From: Acidisarcina polymorpha | Lineage (GTDB): Bacteria; Acidobacteriota; Terriglobia; Terriglobales; Acidobacteriaceae | NCBI RefSeq assembly: GCF_003330725.1 | Contig: NZ_CP030840.1 | Span: forward strand, 5,704,001-5,768,000 | DNA: 64,000 nucleotides | Direction of reading: 5' to 3' | In this document: positions 33,877 through 43,316 of the stretch, in pieces | Position numbering within the stretch: the first letter of the stretch is position 1 | How the letters are laid out: each line of letters begins with the position of its first letter | The notes under the pieces: model-generated | What the model was told of the DNA's origin: nothing | The model's database searches: none | What the model saw: the letters and a program-made list of their open reading frames with translations, nothing else | Translations under genes and position numbers: made by a program

Positions 33877-34530
33877 ATGATCTACTCGAACAATGGTTTT
33901 GAGCCGGCAACTTTCCTTGCAAACGCCGGGTTGGGCCGTCGCATCGTGCAACTGAAGAGAAAAGAAGCGTTCTTTACCCAGGGACAGCCGGCAAACGCCG
34001 TTTATTACCTCCGTAAAGGAAGGGCCAAGCTTGCAGTCGTCTCTAAAAGCGGTAAAGAGGCGACCCTCACTCTGCTCGGACCGGGCGATTTCGTTGGCGA
34101 GGAGTCGGTGGCGGCCGTGGCTGGTCTGCACCTGGCGACGGCCACCGCTATTACCCAATGCACCGCGATCCGAGTCGAGAGGAAAGAGATGATCCGGGTC
34201 ATCCATGAGGAGCCTGCTTTTGCAGACTTCTTCATGTCTTTCCTGCTGACCCGCAGCATGAGGATCCAGGCCGACCTGGTTGATCAACTGTTCAACTCGA
34301 GCGAGAAGCGGCTGGCGCGCATTCTCTTGTTGATGGCGGAGTTTTGCGCATCCGGTGAGCCGGAGATCTTCATCCCGAAGATCAGCCAGGAGATGTTGGC
34401 GGAGATGATCGGCACTACCCGCTCGCGGGTAAGCTTTTTCATGAATCGATTTCGCAAGCTTGGATTTATTGAATACAACGGCCGAATCCGGGTGCATAAG
34501 TCACTGCTCAACGTAATTTTGCACGACTGA
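33877..34530 (+). CDS. Crp/Fnr-family transcription regulator
   Basis: 217 residues. The N-terminal cyclic-nucleotide-binding-like beta roll has FFTQGQPANAVYYLRKGRAKL and the phosphate-cassette-like GPGDFVGEESVA. A long dimerisation helix follows, then a winged helix (ISQEMLAEMIGTTRSRVSFFMNRFRKLGF), whose recognition helix contains TTRSRVSFFMNRF. The final wing is IEYNGRIRVHKSLL. No cysteine cluster for an Fe-S centre is present, so an FNR-like oxygen sensor is unlikely; the ligand, if any, is unknown. It is a single gene, possibly with local targets such as the porin. GAAGG lies about 9 nt before the ATG. Confidence 0.9.
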   Translation: MIYSNNGFEPATFLANAGLGRRIVQLKRKEAFFTQGQPANAVYYLRKGRAKLAVVSKSGKEATLTLLGPGDFVGEESVAAVAGLHLATATAITQCTAIRVERKEMIRVIHEEPAFADFFMSFLLTRSMRIQADLVDQLFNSSEKRLARILLLMAEFCASGEPEIFIPKISQEMLAEMIGTTRSRVSFFMNRFRKLGFIEYNGRIRVHKSLLNVILHD

Positions 34531-34754
34531 AAGTCTGGCCTTTGGCGGTGGACAGATCACGCCCTGCCTTTCTGGAGTTTCCCGCCCGGCGCCGAATGGT
34601 TGCGACTTGCACGAGTTGCCTCGCCACGGCGTCTTAGGAGTGGTGCTCTCTTTTGCACCCTACTTTCCCGAGATCGAATTAGCAGGAGCAGGCGTGTGAT
34701 ACTGTCGCTTGCATGACGCTCGGAAGAGACCTCGGAAACCGGGAAGAGCAACGC

Positions 34755-35591
34755 ATGGATGTCGAGAATGAGGACCCTTCCGAGAGTGGAAGATTGAATG
34801 ACAAGGCGATCTCTTGTCAAAGACTAACGCGATGCTTCGGCACGTTTACGGCTGTGAACGACGTTTCCTTCAGCGTTGCGCGCGGCCAGTTCTTTGGATT
34901 TCTTGGGCCGAATGGGGCGGGGAAGTCGACCACCATTAAAATGCTGACAGGGCTCCTGGAGCCGACCTCCGGGCAGGTGCAGATTCTCGGGCGCGATTTC
35001 GGAGCGAGCGCCCTTGCGCTCAAACGACAGATCGGAGTTGTGCCAGAAGGCATGGCGCTGCTAGGGCGTCTGACGGCTCCGGAGTATCTCCGGTTTGTGG
35101 GCCGGATGTATGGACTGGATCAAGAGACGACCAGTCGCCGCACTGAGGAGCTCTTGGAGTTCATGAGCCTGGCCAACGAGTCCAAAAAGTTGATTACCGA
35201 TTTTTCCCACGGGATGCAGAAGAAGCTGGCGCTCGCTGCGGCGGTCATTCATGGGCCCAAGGTGTTATTTCTGGATGAGCCTTTCGAAGGCGTGGACGCG
35301 CTGGCGTCAGGCACTTTGAAGGCAATGCTTCAGGGGATGATCCATCGCGGGGTCACGATCTTTTTGACTTCGCATGTACTCGAGATTGTGGAGCGGCTTT
35401 GCAGCCATGTAGCGATCATTCACAAAGGGCGGCTGGTGGCCCATGGATCGCTCGATGAGTTGCGTGCAGGCGTGTCGCCGCATTCGGCGGGGGGCGCAGC
35501 CTCAGGAAAGCTGACCCTCGAGGAGATGTTCCTGAGCATTGTGGGTGCTGGGCACGAGTCGGTCCCCCAGGAACTGTCATGGCTGGCTTAA
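34755..35591 (+). CDS. ABC transporter ATP-binding protein
   Basis: 278 residues from the ATG at 34755; an ATG 14 codons upstream lacks a ribosome site. Walker A is GPNGAGKST, the Q-loop lies near GVVPEG, the signature is FSHGMQKKL (a divergent LSGGQ, common in ABC-2 exporters), Walker B is VLFLDEPFEG, and the switch histidine is in TSHVLE. The C-terminal tail (VSPHSAGGAASGKLTLEEMF) is typical of exporter ATPases. The stop overlaps the next gene, a polytopic membrane protein, by 13 bp, so the two form an exporter. The cargo is unknown. Confidence 0.92.
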   Translation: MDVENEDPSESGRLNDKAISCQRLTRCFGTFTAVNDVSFSVARGQFFGFLGPNGAGKSTTIKMLTGLLEPTSGQVQILGRDFGASALALKRQIGVVPEGMALLGRLTAPEYLRFVGRMYGLDQETTSRRTEELLEFMSLANESKKLITDFSHGMQKKLALAAAVIHGPKVLFLDEPFEGVDALASGTLKAMLQGMIHRGVTIFLTSHVLEIVERLCSHVAIIHKGRLVAHGSLDELRAGVSPHSAGGAASGKLTLEEMFLSIVGAGHESVPQELSWLA

Positions 35592-37279
35592 CTGACTTCG
35601 GCGGAAATTTTGAAGAGCGTTTTATTCTAGGTTCGATGGCGCGCTCGCAGTATGCGGCAGTGGTTCGGATGCGCGCGCAAATGCTGGTCAATTCACTGCG
35701 CTCGACGCGGGGAAGGTTTGAACTGGGAGCGCGCATCTTTGGAAGCGCCTTCCTGGCTCTAGTCTGGCTCGGGATCGGAGTAGGCTGTGGGGCGGTGGCG
35801 CATGAGATCGCCTCCGATCGTTCGCTGAATTATCTTCCGATGCTGTTATGGCCAGTGCTGATCATGTGGCAGACGCTCCCGTTGATGCTGGCTTCCACGC
35901 AGGAGAATGTGGATTTCAGTGTGCTGCGCCGCTTTCCAGTGAGCTTTGGATCGTATTCGTTACTCTATTTATCTTTTGGGATTTTCGATCCTTCCTCCTT
36001 GATGGGCGGCATCGCGCTGTTCGGTATCTGGATCGGCCTGGTAACAGCGCAGGGGAGTCTCGCGCTCCCTGCAGCGGTGGCGCTAGGCGTCTTTGGGTTG
36101 TTCAACTTCTTGCTGACCCGGATGATCTTTATCTGGATCGAACGCTGGCTGGCCAAGAGGCGATCGAAAGAAATCCTGGGCATGGTAATGCTGTTTCTCT
36201 TCCTGGGACTGCAGTTGCTGAATCCGGCGCTTCATCGAGGAAGTCAACACGCAGCTTCGATGAACCGGGCCGAGTTGATGACGGCCGCGAACATGGTTGG
36301 TCGTGTGCAGAGACTGTTCCCGCCTGGAATGACGGGCAGTGAAATCGATCTGGCTGCGAAGCGGCGGATGGTTCCGGCGGGGTCGTTGCTGGCGGGGGTC
36401 GTAGCGTATTCGACGGCGGTTGGTTTGCTGCTCGGGCTACGGCTGCGGGCGGAATATTGCGGTGAAAGTCTTGGCGAGGCTCCAGAGGCGGTGAAGAAGC
36501 AGAGAGCCCGCGGTGGATCGCTGATCGAGGCGGCTGGTACGAACGCGAGTTGGCTGGCGGGGCCGCTCGCGGCGATTCTGGTGAAGGAACTTCGTTACCT
36601 ATCGCGGAGTGGGGTGATGCTCTTCAGTCTGGTTGCGCCGATGATCGTGTTGTTTGCAGCAAGCGGATCGTTGGGCGGCGAATCCAGCCTGCTGCTTCGA
36701 TATATGTTTCCGATGGCGGTGGCTTATGGATTTCTGCCCTTGACGCGACTGGTCTGTAACAGTCTGGGCGGAGAGGGCGCGGGCATACAGCTTTACTTCC
36801 TAGCTCCCACACCCTTCCACACGGTGGTGCTGGCAAAGAACATTCTGCATGTGGGCTTGTTCGGCTTGCAATTGCTGTTGGTGGGAACGATGGTAGTCTT
36901 TCGTTTTGGCTTGCCCGCAGGACAGTTGGCGTTTGCCACGCTATGCTGGCTGCTCTTTGCTCTGCCGGCGAATCTCGCGGCAGGAAACATTTTGTCGATC
37001 ACCATGGCCTACAGGATGACGTTGACGAGGATGTCGCGCGAACAGGGTTCCGTTGGAAACGGCTTAATGAGTCTGCTGATCCAGATGGCGATCTTTGCCG
37101 TGGGCGTCGCCGTGTACCTTCCCCTGGCGATCCTCGGACATGCCGGTTGGTCGATCCCGGTGCTGCTGGCGCTCGCGGTTCTGGCAGTCCTTTTCTGGCT
37201 TCGGGTGCTTGGCAATGTGGACCGGATGGTTCAGGTTCGGCGTGAGGCGTTGATGACTGCGTTAGTCAGAGCGGCTTGA
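35579..37279 (+). CDS. ABC transporter permease (polytopic)
   Basis: 566 residues with about a dozen hydrophobic segments, in two blocks: one near residues 55-220 (FGSAFLALVWLGIGVGCG, LLWPVLIMWQTLPLML, ILGMVMLFLFLGLQLL) and a second near 265-555 (LLAGVVAYSTAVGLLLGL, VMLFSLVAPMIVLFAAS, LVLAVLF-type repeats). There is no ATPase or signal peptide. It overlaps the ATPase gene by 13 bp and is the membrane partner. A second start at 35636 is possible. I do not recognise a narrower subfamily; it resembles large ABC-2-like permeases of unknown cargo. Confidence 0.85.
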   Translation: MAGLTDFGGNFEERFILGSMARSQYAAVVRMRAQMLVNSLRSTRGRFELGARIFGSAFLALVWLGIGVGCGAVAHEIASDRSLNYLPMLLWPVLIMWQTLPLMLASTQENVDFSVLRRFPVSFGSYSLLYLSFGIFDPSSLMGGIALFGIWIGLVTAQGSLALPAAVALGVFGLFNFLLTRMIFIWIERWLAKRRSKEILGMVMLFLFLGLQLLNPALHRGSQHAASMNRAELMTAANMVGRVQRLFPPGMTGSEIDLAAKRRMVPAGSLLAGVVAYSTAVGLLLGLRLRAEYCGESLGEAPEAVKKQRARGGSLIEAAGTNASWLAGPLAAILVKELRYLSRSGVMLFSLVAPMIVLFAASGSLGGESSLLLRYMFPMAVAYGFLPLTRLVCNSLGGEGAGIQLYFLAPTPFHTVVLAKNILHVGLFGLQLLLVGTMVVFRFGLPAGQLAFATLCWLLFALPANLAAGNILSITMAYRMTLTRMSREQGSVGNGLMSLLIQMAIFAVGVAVYLPLAILGHAGWSIPVLLALAVLAVLFWLRVLGNVDRMVQVRREALMTALVRAA

Positions 37280-37336
37280 ACTCCAGCTCTGCTTACAAGT
37301 AGTGTGCTTGATTTTCAAGGGGAGGCCTTGCTGGTG

Positions 37337-39103
37337 ATGGAAAGACGGTTTCGTTCTACATTGTTACTATCAGCGTTGCTGATCGCGGTCGAACTGTGGG
37401 CGCAAAGCCTTGATATCGTGGTGGAGCGGAACGTCGCCATGAAGACGCGCGATGGCGTGACCTTGCATGCGGACATTTATCATCCGGCAGGAAATGCGAA
37501 ATATCCTGTACTACTCGAACGCACTCCTTATGACAAGAACAACGCCGCTGCCTTTGCCGAATCCGCCGCAAAGCGGGGCTATGTGGTGGTCGTGCAGGAT
37601 GTCCGTGGTCGGTATACCTCCGAGGGCGAGTGGTACACCTTCAAGCATGAAGGGGAAGACGGCTTCGATGCTGTGGAGTGGGCGGCGGCTTTGCCCAATT
37701 CGAACGGCAAGGTGGGCATGTTCGGCGGCTCCTATGTCGGCGCGACTCAGATGCTGGCCGCGGTGAACCATCCCCCGCATCTTGCCGGCATTTGTCCAGT
37801 CGTCACAGCCAGCAACTATCACGAGAACTGGACCTACCAGGGAGGGGCCTTCGAGCAGTGGTTCAATCAATCTTGGACGACCGGTCTGGCGCAGGACACC
37901 TTGAACCGCAAGGTGAAAGCTGCCTCGAATGCCCGGGTCGGCAACATGGTGTTGCCCTTGAAGCAATATCCGTTGTTCAACCTGAAGATCTCCGATGCGG
38001 ACCAAACGCCTGAGTTGGCGCCGTACTATCTTGATTGGCTCAGGCATCCTGAATACGACGACTACTGGAAGCAGTGGGCGATCGAGGAACAGTATGCGTC
38101 GATCCAGGTCCCGGCCTTGACCGTCGCCGCATGGTACGACATCTTCCAGGGCGGCTCACTGCGGAACTACAAGGGTCTCGAGGAGCACGCTGGCAACCAG
38201 GCGGCGCGCGACGGGCAGAGACTGCTGATTACCATTGGCGGACATGCCGGCATGGGTCGAAAGATCGGCGACGTGGACTTTGGACCTGAGGCGGCCCAGT
38301 TCGATGAGAACCAGGTAACGCTGGCGTGGTACGACTTTCTGTTCAAAGGCATACAAAACGAATTTGCGACCGGAAAGCGAGTGAAGATTTTCGTGATGGG
38401 AGAGAACAAGTGGCGGCTTGAGGATGACTGGCCGCTGCAGCGAGCACAAGCCACACGCTACTTCCTTCATTCGAGTGGCAAGGCAAATGGAGCTACCGGC
38501 GATGGGACTCTTTCGACTGTCAATGCCCGAACCGAACCAGGCGATGGTTATGTCTACGACCCGATGAATCCGACCCCCACGGTTGGAGGCCCTTTATGCT
38601 GCGATGGCGAGCATCTTGCTCCCGGACCGAAGGACCAGCGTGAGGTGGAGAGCCGGCCGGATGTGCTCGTCTATTCGACGCCCGCCCTAACGCAAGATAC
38701 CGAGGTGACCGGGCCCATAACGCTTGATCTGTACGCGAAATCCTCTGCGGTCGACACCGACTTTACGGCCAAGCTGGTGGACGTGGGGCCGGACGGGTTC
38801 GCCCAGAACCTGACTGAAGGTATTTTGCGAGCGCGCTATCGTGAATCGACGACCAGCGCCAAGCCAATCGTTCCTGGAGAGATCTACGAGTACAAGATCG
38901 ATCTGTGGTCGACGAGCAACGTATTCCTCAAGGGGCACAAGATTCGTCTGGAAGTGAGCAGCAGCAACTTCCCGCGCTTTGACAGAAATCTCAACACCGG
39001 CAAGTCCGGCAATGACAGCGAAGAGGGGTTGAAGGCAAACAATACCATCTATCACGATGCCAGCCACCCATCTGCGCTGGTGCTTCCCGTGACCCCGAGG
39101 TGA
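37337..39103 (+). CDS. Exported CocE/NonD-family serine hydrolase (X-Pro dipeptidase/esterase-like)
   Basis: 588 residues from the ATG at 37337 (GGGGAGG about 11 nt upstream). A signal peptide (LLLSALLIAVELWAQ) precedes the alpha/beta hydrolase. The nucleophile S132 lies in MFGGSYVGATQM, and VVVVQDVRGRYTSEGEWYTF is characteristic of the family's oxyanion region. The C-terminal half contains the beta-jelly-roll domain of CocE proteins (VYSTPALTQDTEVTGPITL, KLVDVGPDGFAQNL, RLEVSSSNFPRFDRN). These enzymes cleave acyl esters or N-terminal X-Pro peptides; the substrate here is unknown. It lies just downstream of the ABC transporter pair. Confidence 0.92.
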   Translation: MERRFRSTLLLSALLIAVELWAQSLDIVVERNVAMKTRDGVTLHADIYHPAGNAKYPVLLERTPYDKNNAAAFAESAAKRGYVVVVQDVRGRYTSEGEWYTFKHEGEDGFDAVEWAAALPNSNGKVGMFGGSYVGATQMLAAVNHPPHLAGICPVVTASNYHENWTYQGGAFEQWFNQSWTTGLAQDTLNRKVKAASNARVGNMVLPLKQYPLFNLKISDADQTPELAPYYLDWLRHPEYDDYWKQWAIEEQYASIQVPALTVAAWYDIFQGGSLRNYKGLEEHAGNQAARDGQRLLITIGGHAGMGRKIGDVDFGPEAAQFDENQVTLAWYDFLFKGIQNEFATGKRVKIFVMGENKWRLEDDWPLQRAQATRYFLHSSGKANGATGDGTLSTVNARTEPGDGYVYDPMNPTPTVGGPLCCDGEHLAPGPKDQREVESRPDVLVYSTPALTQDTEVTGPITLDLYAKSSAVDTDFTAKLVDVGPDGFAQNLTEGILRARYRESTTSAKPIVPGEIYEYKIDLWSTSNVFLKGHKIRLEVSSSNFPRFDRNLNTGKSGNDSEEGLKANNTIYHDASHPSALVLPVTPR

Positions 39104-39183
39104 CGCAGCCGAGGTACAGCACATAGCTGTTGAGGGCCGCGCCGCCGCAGGTGGGAAAGACAGGAGGCAGATTCCGGGAGACG

Positions 39184-39813
39184 ATGCAGATAACTTCTGA
39201 GGACGTGTTAGTAGTGGTCGACGTGCAGAATGATTTCTGCCCGGGCGGCACACTTGCGGTGAAAGATGGGGATGCCGTCATTGAGGTGATCCATCGGATC
39301 GCGCCTTTGTTCGCGGACATCGTACTGACCCAGGACTGGCATCCTCCGCACCATCATTCGTTTGCGCATGTGCATGAGGGAAGATCCGCGTTCGAATCGA
39401 TCAGTTTGGAACATGGGACGCAGACTCTTTGGCCTGATCATTGCGTGCAGGGAACCGCGGGCGCTGAACTGCATCCTGCTTTAGGTCTCACTCGAGCCGA
39501 GTTGGTGTTGCGTAAAGGCTTTCATCCGGACATCGATTCCTACTCCGCTTTTTTCGAGAATGACCATACCACCGCGACGGGGCTCGCAGGATACCTGCGC
39601 GAGCGCAAGTTGCGGCGAGTCTTTCTTGTGGGGCTTGCTTATGATTACTGCGTCGGCTACTCGGCCCTCGACGCGCGCCGTCTGGGATTACCTGCGGTAA
39701 TTGTCCGTGACGCTTGCCGTGCCATCGACCTGGACGGATCTGTTCAGAGAATTGAAGCGGAGTTTACCGAAAGCGGTGTGGTATTGATAGAAAGCGCCGA
39801 GCTGCTGAAGTAG
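39184..39813 (+). CDS. pncA: Nicotinamidase
   Basis: 209 residues from the ATG at 39184; an upstream start at 39130 adds 18 residues with no family match. It hydrolyses nicotinamide to nicotinate for NAD salvage. The catalytic triad is visible as D13 (VVVDVQNDF), K111 (LRKGFHPDIDSYSAF) and C156 (GLAYDYCVGYS). The metal site TQDWHPPHHHSF supplies Asp and two His. CPGGTLAV after the first strand and the cis-peptide region are also conserved. It is probably monocistronic, and a candidate terminator lies about 170 bp downstream. Confidence 0.95.
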   Translation: MQITSEDVLVVVDVQNDFCPGGTLAVKDGDAVIEVIHRIAPLFADIVLTQDWHPPHHHSFAHVHEGRSAFESISLEHGTQTLWPDHCVQGTAGAELHPALGLTRAELVLRKGFHPDIDSYSAFFENDHTTATGLAGYLRERKLRRVFLVGLAYDYCVGYSALDARRLGLPAVIVRDACRAIDLDGSVQRIEAEFTESGVVLIESAELLK

Positions 39814-39979
39814 TGCTTCTCAAGCATCTGGGTTGACGAGTTCGACAATCGGTTATAAAAATCCGATGCACGGCCGAACTCGCAAGCGAACCTGGTTCCG
39901 ATGCTAGATCTGTTTTTAATTGCTTCGCTCATGTTGCGGTTCTGTCGACAAAGGCAAGCCACAACACTTGCGCGGAAGC

Positions 39980-40011
39980 AGCTCCTATCAGTGGGAGCTT
40001 TGTCTTTCTTT
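39980..40011 (+). terminator. Candidate terminator between nicotinamidase and kinase genes
   Basis: AGCTCC (39980-39985) pairs with GGAGCT (39994-39999) around an 8-nt loop, followed by TTGTCTTTCTTT. The stem is short and the U-tract interrupted, and it is some 166 bp past the nicotinamidase stop, so confidence is moderate. Confidence 0.5.
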
Positions 40012-40082
40012 GCGATGTGCCGCGCACTGATTCCTTAACTCTTTTGCCTTAGAATTAAGTCAAATCAATGGAGCAAAAGCGG

Positions 40083-41036
40083 ATGGGGTATTTTCTGGCG
40101 GTGGACGCCGGCGGGACGAAGACTGAGTTTTTACTGGCGGATGAGCACCGCACACTAGCCACGGTCCGCACTGGATCAATTAAGCGTCTGCGCGAGGACG
40201 AGGCTACGACCAGCCACAATCTTCGCGAAGGCGTGAGCCGGCTTGCGGAAATGTCCGGGATCGCTCCGGAGGCGATCACGCGCACTTGCGTGGGTACATC
40301 GGGCGAAACCGTTCCGTTGGTCGCTGACTGGCTGCGAACGTCATTTGGAGCGTTGGTAGGCGGGGAGCTGCTGATCCTGGGCGATGTCGAGATAGCCCTC
40401 GATGCCGCTTTTCCGGGTGGACGCGGGGTGCTCGTACTGGCCGGTACCGGATCGAATGTTGCGGGTCGAACCCAGGGTGGCGTGATTGTCACAGCCGGTG
40501 GCTGGGGGCCGGCCCTGGCCGACCAGGGTTCGGGCATGTTCCTTGGACATGAGGGTCTCCGCAAGGGATTCTTGGCGATCGACCAACAGCGCAACACGAC
40601 GCTGCTGGAGAAGATCATGGCGCACTGGAAGCTGACCTCGCTAGGAGAATTGATCGAGGCAGCCAATGCCAACCCGATGCCGAACTTCGCGCAACTCTCC
40701 CCCATCGTGGTGGAGTGTGCGGCGGCGGGCGATACGGTGGCGATAGAGGTCGTCGAGCAAGGCGGACAAGACCTGGCATACCTGGCCGGTTTGGTCATCG
40801 AGCGTATTCGTAGGCTTGAGGCCACTGCTTCCGGTGACCAGCAGGCAAGCACCAGCAGTGTGCCTAGCGTTGCGTTTGCAGGGAGCATTCTTCGCGAGGT
40901 GCTTCCGCTCCGCGAGGCAATGAGCAAGTCGTTGCGTGCTACCTATGCCGGTATCCAGATTCACGCCGAAGCGGCAGACCCGATTCAAGGGGCGCTGTGG
41001 CGGGCGCGGCAGGGCAATCGGTTGCCGAGTGAATAG
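40083..41036 (+). CDS. BadF/BadG-type ATPase, N-acetylglucosamine-kinase-like
   Basis: 317 residues. I chose the ATG at 40083 because GGAG (40070-40073) lies 9 nt before it; an ATG at 40068 has no ribosome site and would include that GGAG. The protein begins MGYFLAVDAGGTKTEF, the phosphate-1 motif of the ASKHA fold, with VLVLAGTGSNVAGR (phosphate 2), WGPALADQGSG and the adenosine motif VAFAGSILREV later. This matches eukaryotic-type GlcNAc kinases and BadF-like ATPases of sugar catabolism. The fucosidase gene follows by 24 bp, so it probably phosphorylates an amino sugar released from glycans. Confidence 0.85.
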   Translation: MGYFLAVDAGGTKTEFLLADEHRTLATVRTGSIKRLREDEATTSHNLREGVSRLAEMSGIAPEAITRTCVGTSGETVPLVADWLRTSFGALVGGELLILGDVEIALDAAFPGGRGVLVLAGTGSNVAGRTQGGVIVTAGGWGPALADQGSGMFLGHEGLRKGFLAIDQQRNTTLLEKIMAHWKLTSLGELIEAANANPMPNFAQLSPIVVECAAAGDTVAIEVVEQGGQDLAYLAGLVIERIRRLEATASGDQQASTSSVPSVAFAGSILREVLPLREAMSKSLRATYAGIQIHAEAADPIQGALWRARQGNRLPSE

Positions 41037-41060
41037 CCAAGCTTCAGGAAGGCCCAAAGG

Positions 41061-42425
41061 ATGAAGTGTATCTCGATAGCGTTGGCCGCAACTCTGGTCT
41101 TCGCCGGCATGTCCGCGCGGCTGGTGCTGGCGCAGAACTTTACCGATTTAAAGCCGACCCCGCAGCAGGTCGCGTGGCAGGATCTGGAGTTCGGGGTCAT
41201 CCTGCATTTCTCCACGAATACGTTTCTCGACCGGGAATGGGGCGACGGCACGGCCAGTCCCTCCGTGTTCAATCCTACTCAATTCGATCCCGATCAATGG
41301 ATGGATGCGATTCAGGCAAGCGGGGCGAAATACGTAGTGCTGGTCGCGAAACATCATGACGGGTTCTGCTTATGGCCAACGGCGCAGACCGACTACAGCA
41401 TCAAGAGCAGCCCATGGAAGGGTGGCAAGGGTGACGTGGTTGGCGACGTGGCCCGTGCGGCGCGTAGACATGGTTTGAAGTTCGGGGTGTATCTCTCACC
41501 CTGGGACCGTCACGATCCGAGATACCAGGATGCTGCTGCTTATGACAAGTACTATCTCTCCGAGTTAGAAGAGCTGGCGCAGAACTACGGGGACCTTGTC
41601 GAGTTCTGGCTGGACGGAGCAGGAAGCGGAGGACACGTTTATAACTTCGCCAAGATCATCGAGACGCTCCGCACGTATCAGCCGAACACGATCGTCTTCG
41701 CCGATACCGGTCTCTTCGAATATGGAGATGCGCGTTGGGCCGGCACCGAATCGGGGCACGTCGCTTATGAGAACTGGAATGGTATCGACCGGCATGGCTA
41801 TCTGCGATGGAGACCGATTGAAGCGGACACCCCGCTGCGGGACCTGCACTGGTTCTGGTATCCTCATGACGAAGCCTCGCTGAAGAGTGTCAAAGCTCTG
41901 ACCGAGACCTATGAAGAGACGGTCGGACGAGGCGCGCAATTGATGCTCGGGGTCGCGCCTGACGATCGCGGTCTATTGCCGGATGTGGATGTGGCCCGGT
42001 TACGAGAGCTGGGATCGGCAATTGCCGGCCTGAAGGCGAACAATCTAGCGCTTCAGCATCAGCCGACGAGCGCTGAGGCCGGGGCTGCGCTGGATGGAGA
42101 TCCAGACACTTTCTGGTCAGCTCCCGCGGGTTCTCATCATGCCCTGCTCGAGTTGAACCTGGCCAAGCCGGCCCGGGTGGATCGAGTTACGACGATGGAG
42201 TGGCTTAACGATGGGCAGAATGTCGAGAAGTACGCCATCGAGGCATGGACGGGGAAGGAGTGGAAGACGCTGGCCTTTGGGCAGGCGATCGGCCATGAGA
42301 AGATCGACCGCTTCGCTCCGGTCTGGACGAGTCGTTTACGGCTAAATATTCTTTCAAGCGCGCGCGAAGCACACATTCGCGAATTCCAGGTCTATAGCGA
42401 CAGCGGAGCGGGCGGCTCTCGTTGA
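41061..42425 (+). CDS. Exported alpha-L-fucosidase (GH29)
   Basis: 454 residues with a signal peptide (ISIALAATLVFAGMSA). The catalytic barrel shows WQDLEFGVILHFSTNTF, YVVLVAKHHDGFCLWPT and VEFWLDGAGSGG; D185 in that last motif is the nucleophile of GH29 enzymes. The acid/base glutamate is likely within the AGTESGHVAYENW region. Past about residue 330 is a beta-sandwich resembling an F5/8-type (CBM32-like) carbohydrate-binding module (ALDGDPDTFWSAPAGSH ... VYSDS). Length and layout fit the family. It is the second gene of a unit with the kinase, facing the DeoR-cutC unit; together they suggest degradation of fucosylated amino-sugar glycans. Confidence 0.9.
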   Translation: MKCISIALAATLVFAGMSARLVLAQNFTDLKPTPQQVAWQDLEFGVILHFSTNTFLDREWGDGTASPSVFNPTQFDPDQWMDAIQASGAKYVVLVAKHHDGFCLWPTAQTDYSIKSSPWKGGKGDVVGDVARAARRHGLKFGVYLSPWDRHDPRYQDAAAYDKYYLSELEELAQNYGDLVEFWLDGAGSGGHVYNFAKIIETLRTYQPNTIVFADTGLFEYGDARWAGTESGHVAYENWNGIDRHGYLRWRPIEADTPLRDLHWFWYPHDEASLKSVKALTETYEETVGRGAQLMLGVAPDDRGLLPDVDVARLRELGSAIAGLKANNLALQHQPTSAEAGAALDGDPDTFWSAPAGSHHALLELNLAKPARVDRVTTMEWLNDGQNVEKYAIEAWTGKEWKTLAFGQAIGHEKIDRFAPVWTSRLRLNILSSAREAHIREFQVYSDSGAGGSR

Positions 42426-42524
42426 AGTATTAGGTCACGCTCGAGGCGCCAGTAAAGGGAAGCGCCAGAAGGCTTGTTCCCCCAGCGATTGCGCCTGCAA
42501 TTAACCGGCGAACGAGCTGCTTGT

Positions 42525-43310
42525 TCAAACCACCATCACCTGGACGCCGAGGCGGGTGAACGCCGCGAGCGCTTCTTCCGAAGCGCCGTCATCGGTGATG
42601 AGCATATGGATCGCACCGGCAGAGCAGATGACGGCCGGGCTGGCCATCCCGACTTTGCTGGAATCGGCGACCACGACCACTTGCTTCGCCTGTCGGGTCA
42701 TCACGCGGAAGACGGCCGCCTCATCCGGTTCAATGGCGGTCGCCCCGCGCATGGCATCGACGCCGCAGACACCGAGGAAGAGGCGATCCATAACCAGGTT
42801 GTTCAACGACTCGATGGCGGCCGGGCCAATGAGCGAAAATGCTCCGGCCCAACGCATCGTGCCGCCGGTCAGGTGAGTGGTCAGCCCTGCGCTGCTGCTC
42901 AGTTCCATGCCAATATTGACGGCGTTGGTGACGATGCGAAGGTTGGAGCGCTGACGCAGGCAGCGGGCGATCTGGGTTGCCGTAGTGCCAGCATTGAGGC
43001 CTATTGTCTCTCCTTCCTGAACGATTCCGGCGGCGGCCTGGGCGATCCGTTGCTTCTCCTGAGCAAAGCGGTCTTCGCGGACCTGAAAGGAAGCGTCGAA
43101 GCGGAACGGCTCGTACACCGCTTGCTCGGCAAGCATCGCTCCGCCGTGGGTGCGATGCACTAAACCGCGCTCCTCAAGGCGGACCAGGTCGCGCCGGACG
43201 CTGGCGGAGGAAGTGCCGAAGGTACCGCTCAGCTCTTCGATCGATGTTTTTCCCTGCTGGAGGAGGAGTCGCAGAATCTCTTTCGCGCGCTGATCGGTCT
43301 TAGAGGACAT
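42525..43310 (-). CDS. DeoR/GlpR-family transcription regulator
   Basis: 261 residues. The N-terminal helix-turn-helix is AKEILRLLLQQGKTSIEELSG with SSASVRRDLVRLEERGLVHR, the DeoR-family signature including RTHGGA. The C-terminal sugar-phosphate-binding domain shows IGLNAGTTATQIARCL and LFLGVCGVDAM. These regulators generally respond to a phosphorylated sugar; here the neighbours (GlcNAc-kinase-like protein, fucosidase) suggest an amino-sugar or fucose-derived effector. It starts 6 bp after the cutC stop, hence co-transcribed, and converges on the fucosidase gene. Confidence 0.92.
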   Translation of the reverse strand: MSSKTDQRAKEILRLLLQQGKTSIEELSGTFGTSSASVRRDLVRLEERGLVHRTHGGAMLAEQAVYEPFRFDASFQVREDRFAQEKQRIAQAAAGIVQEGETIGLNAGTTATQIARCLRQRSNLRIVTNAVNIGMELSSSAGLTTHLTGGTMRWAGAFSLIGPAAIESLNNLVMDRLFLGVCGVDAMRGATAIEPDEAAVFRVMTRQAKQVVVVADSSKVGMASPAVICSAGAIHMLITDDGASEEALAAFTRLGVQVMVV

Positions 43311-43316
43311 GGGTGC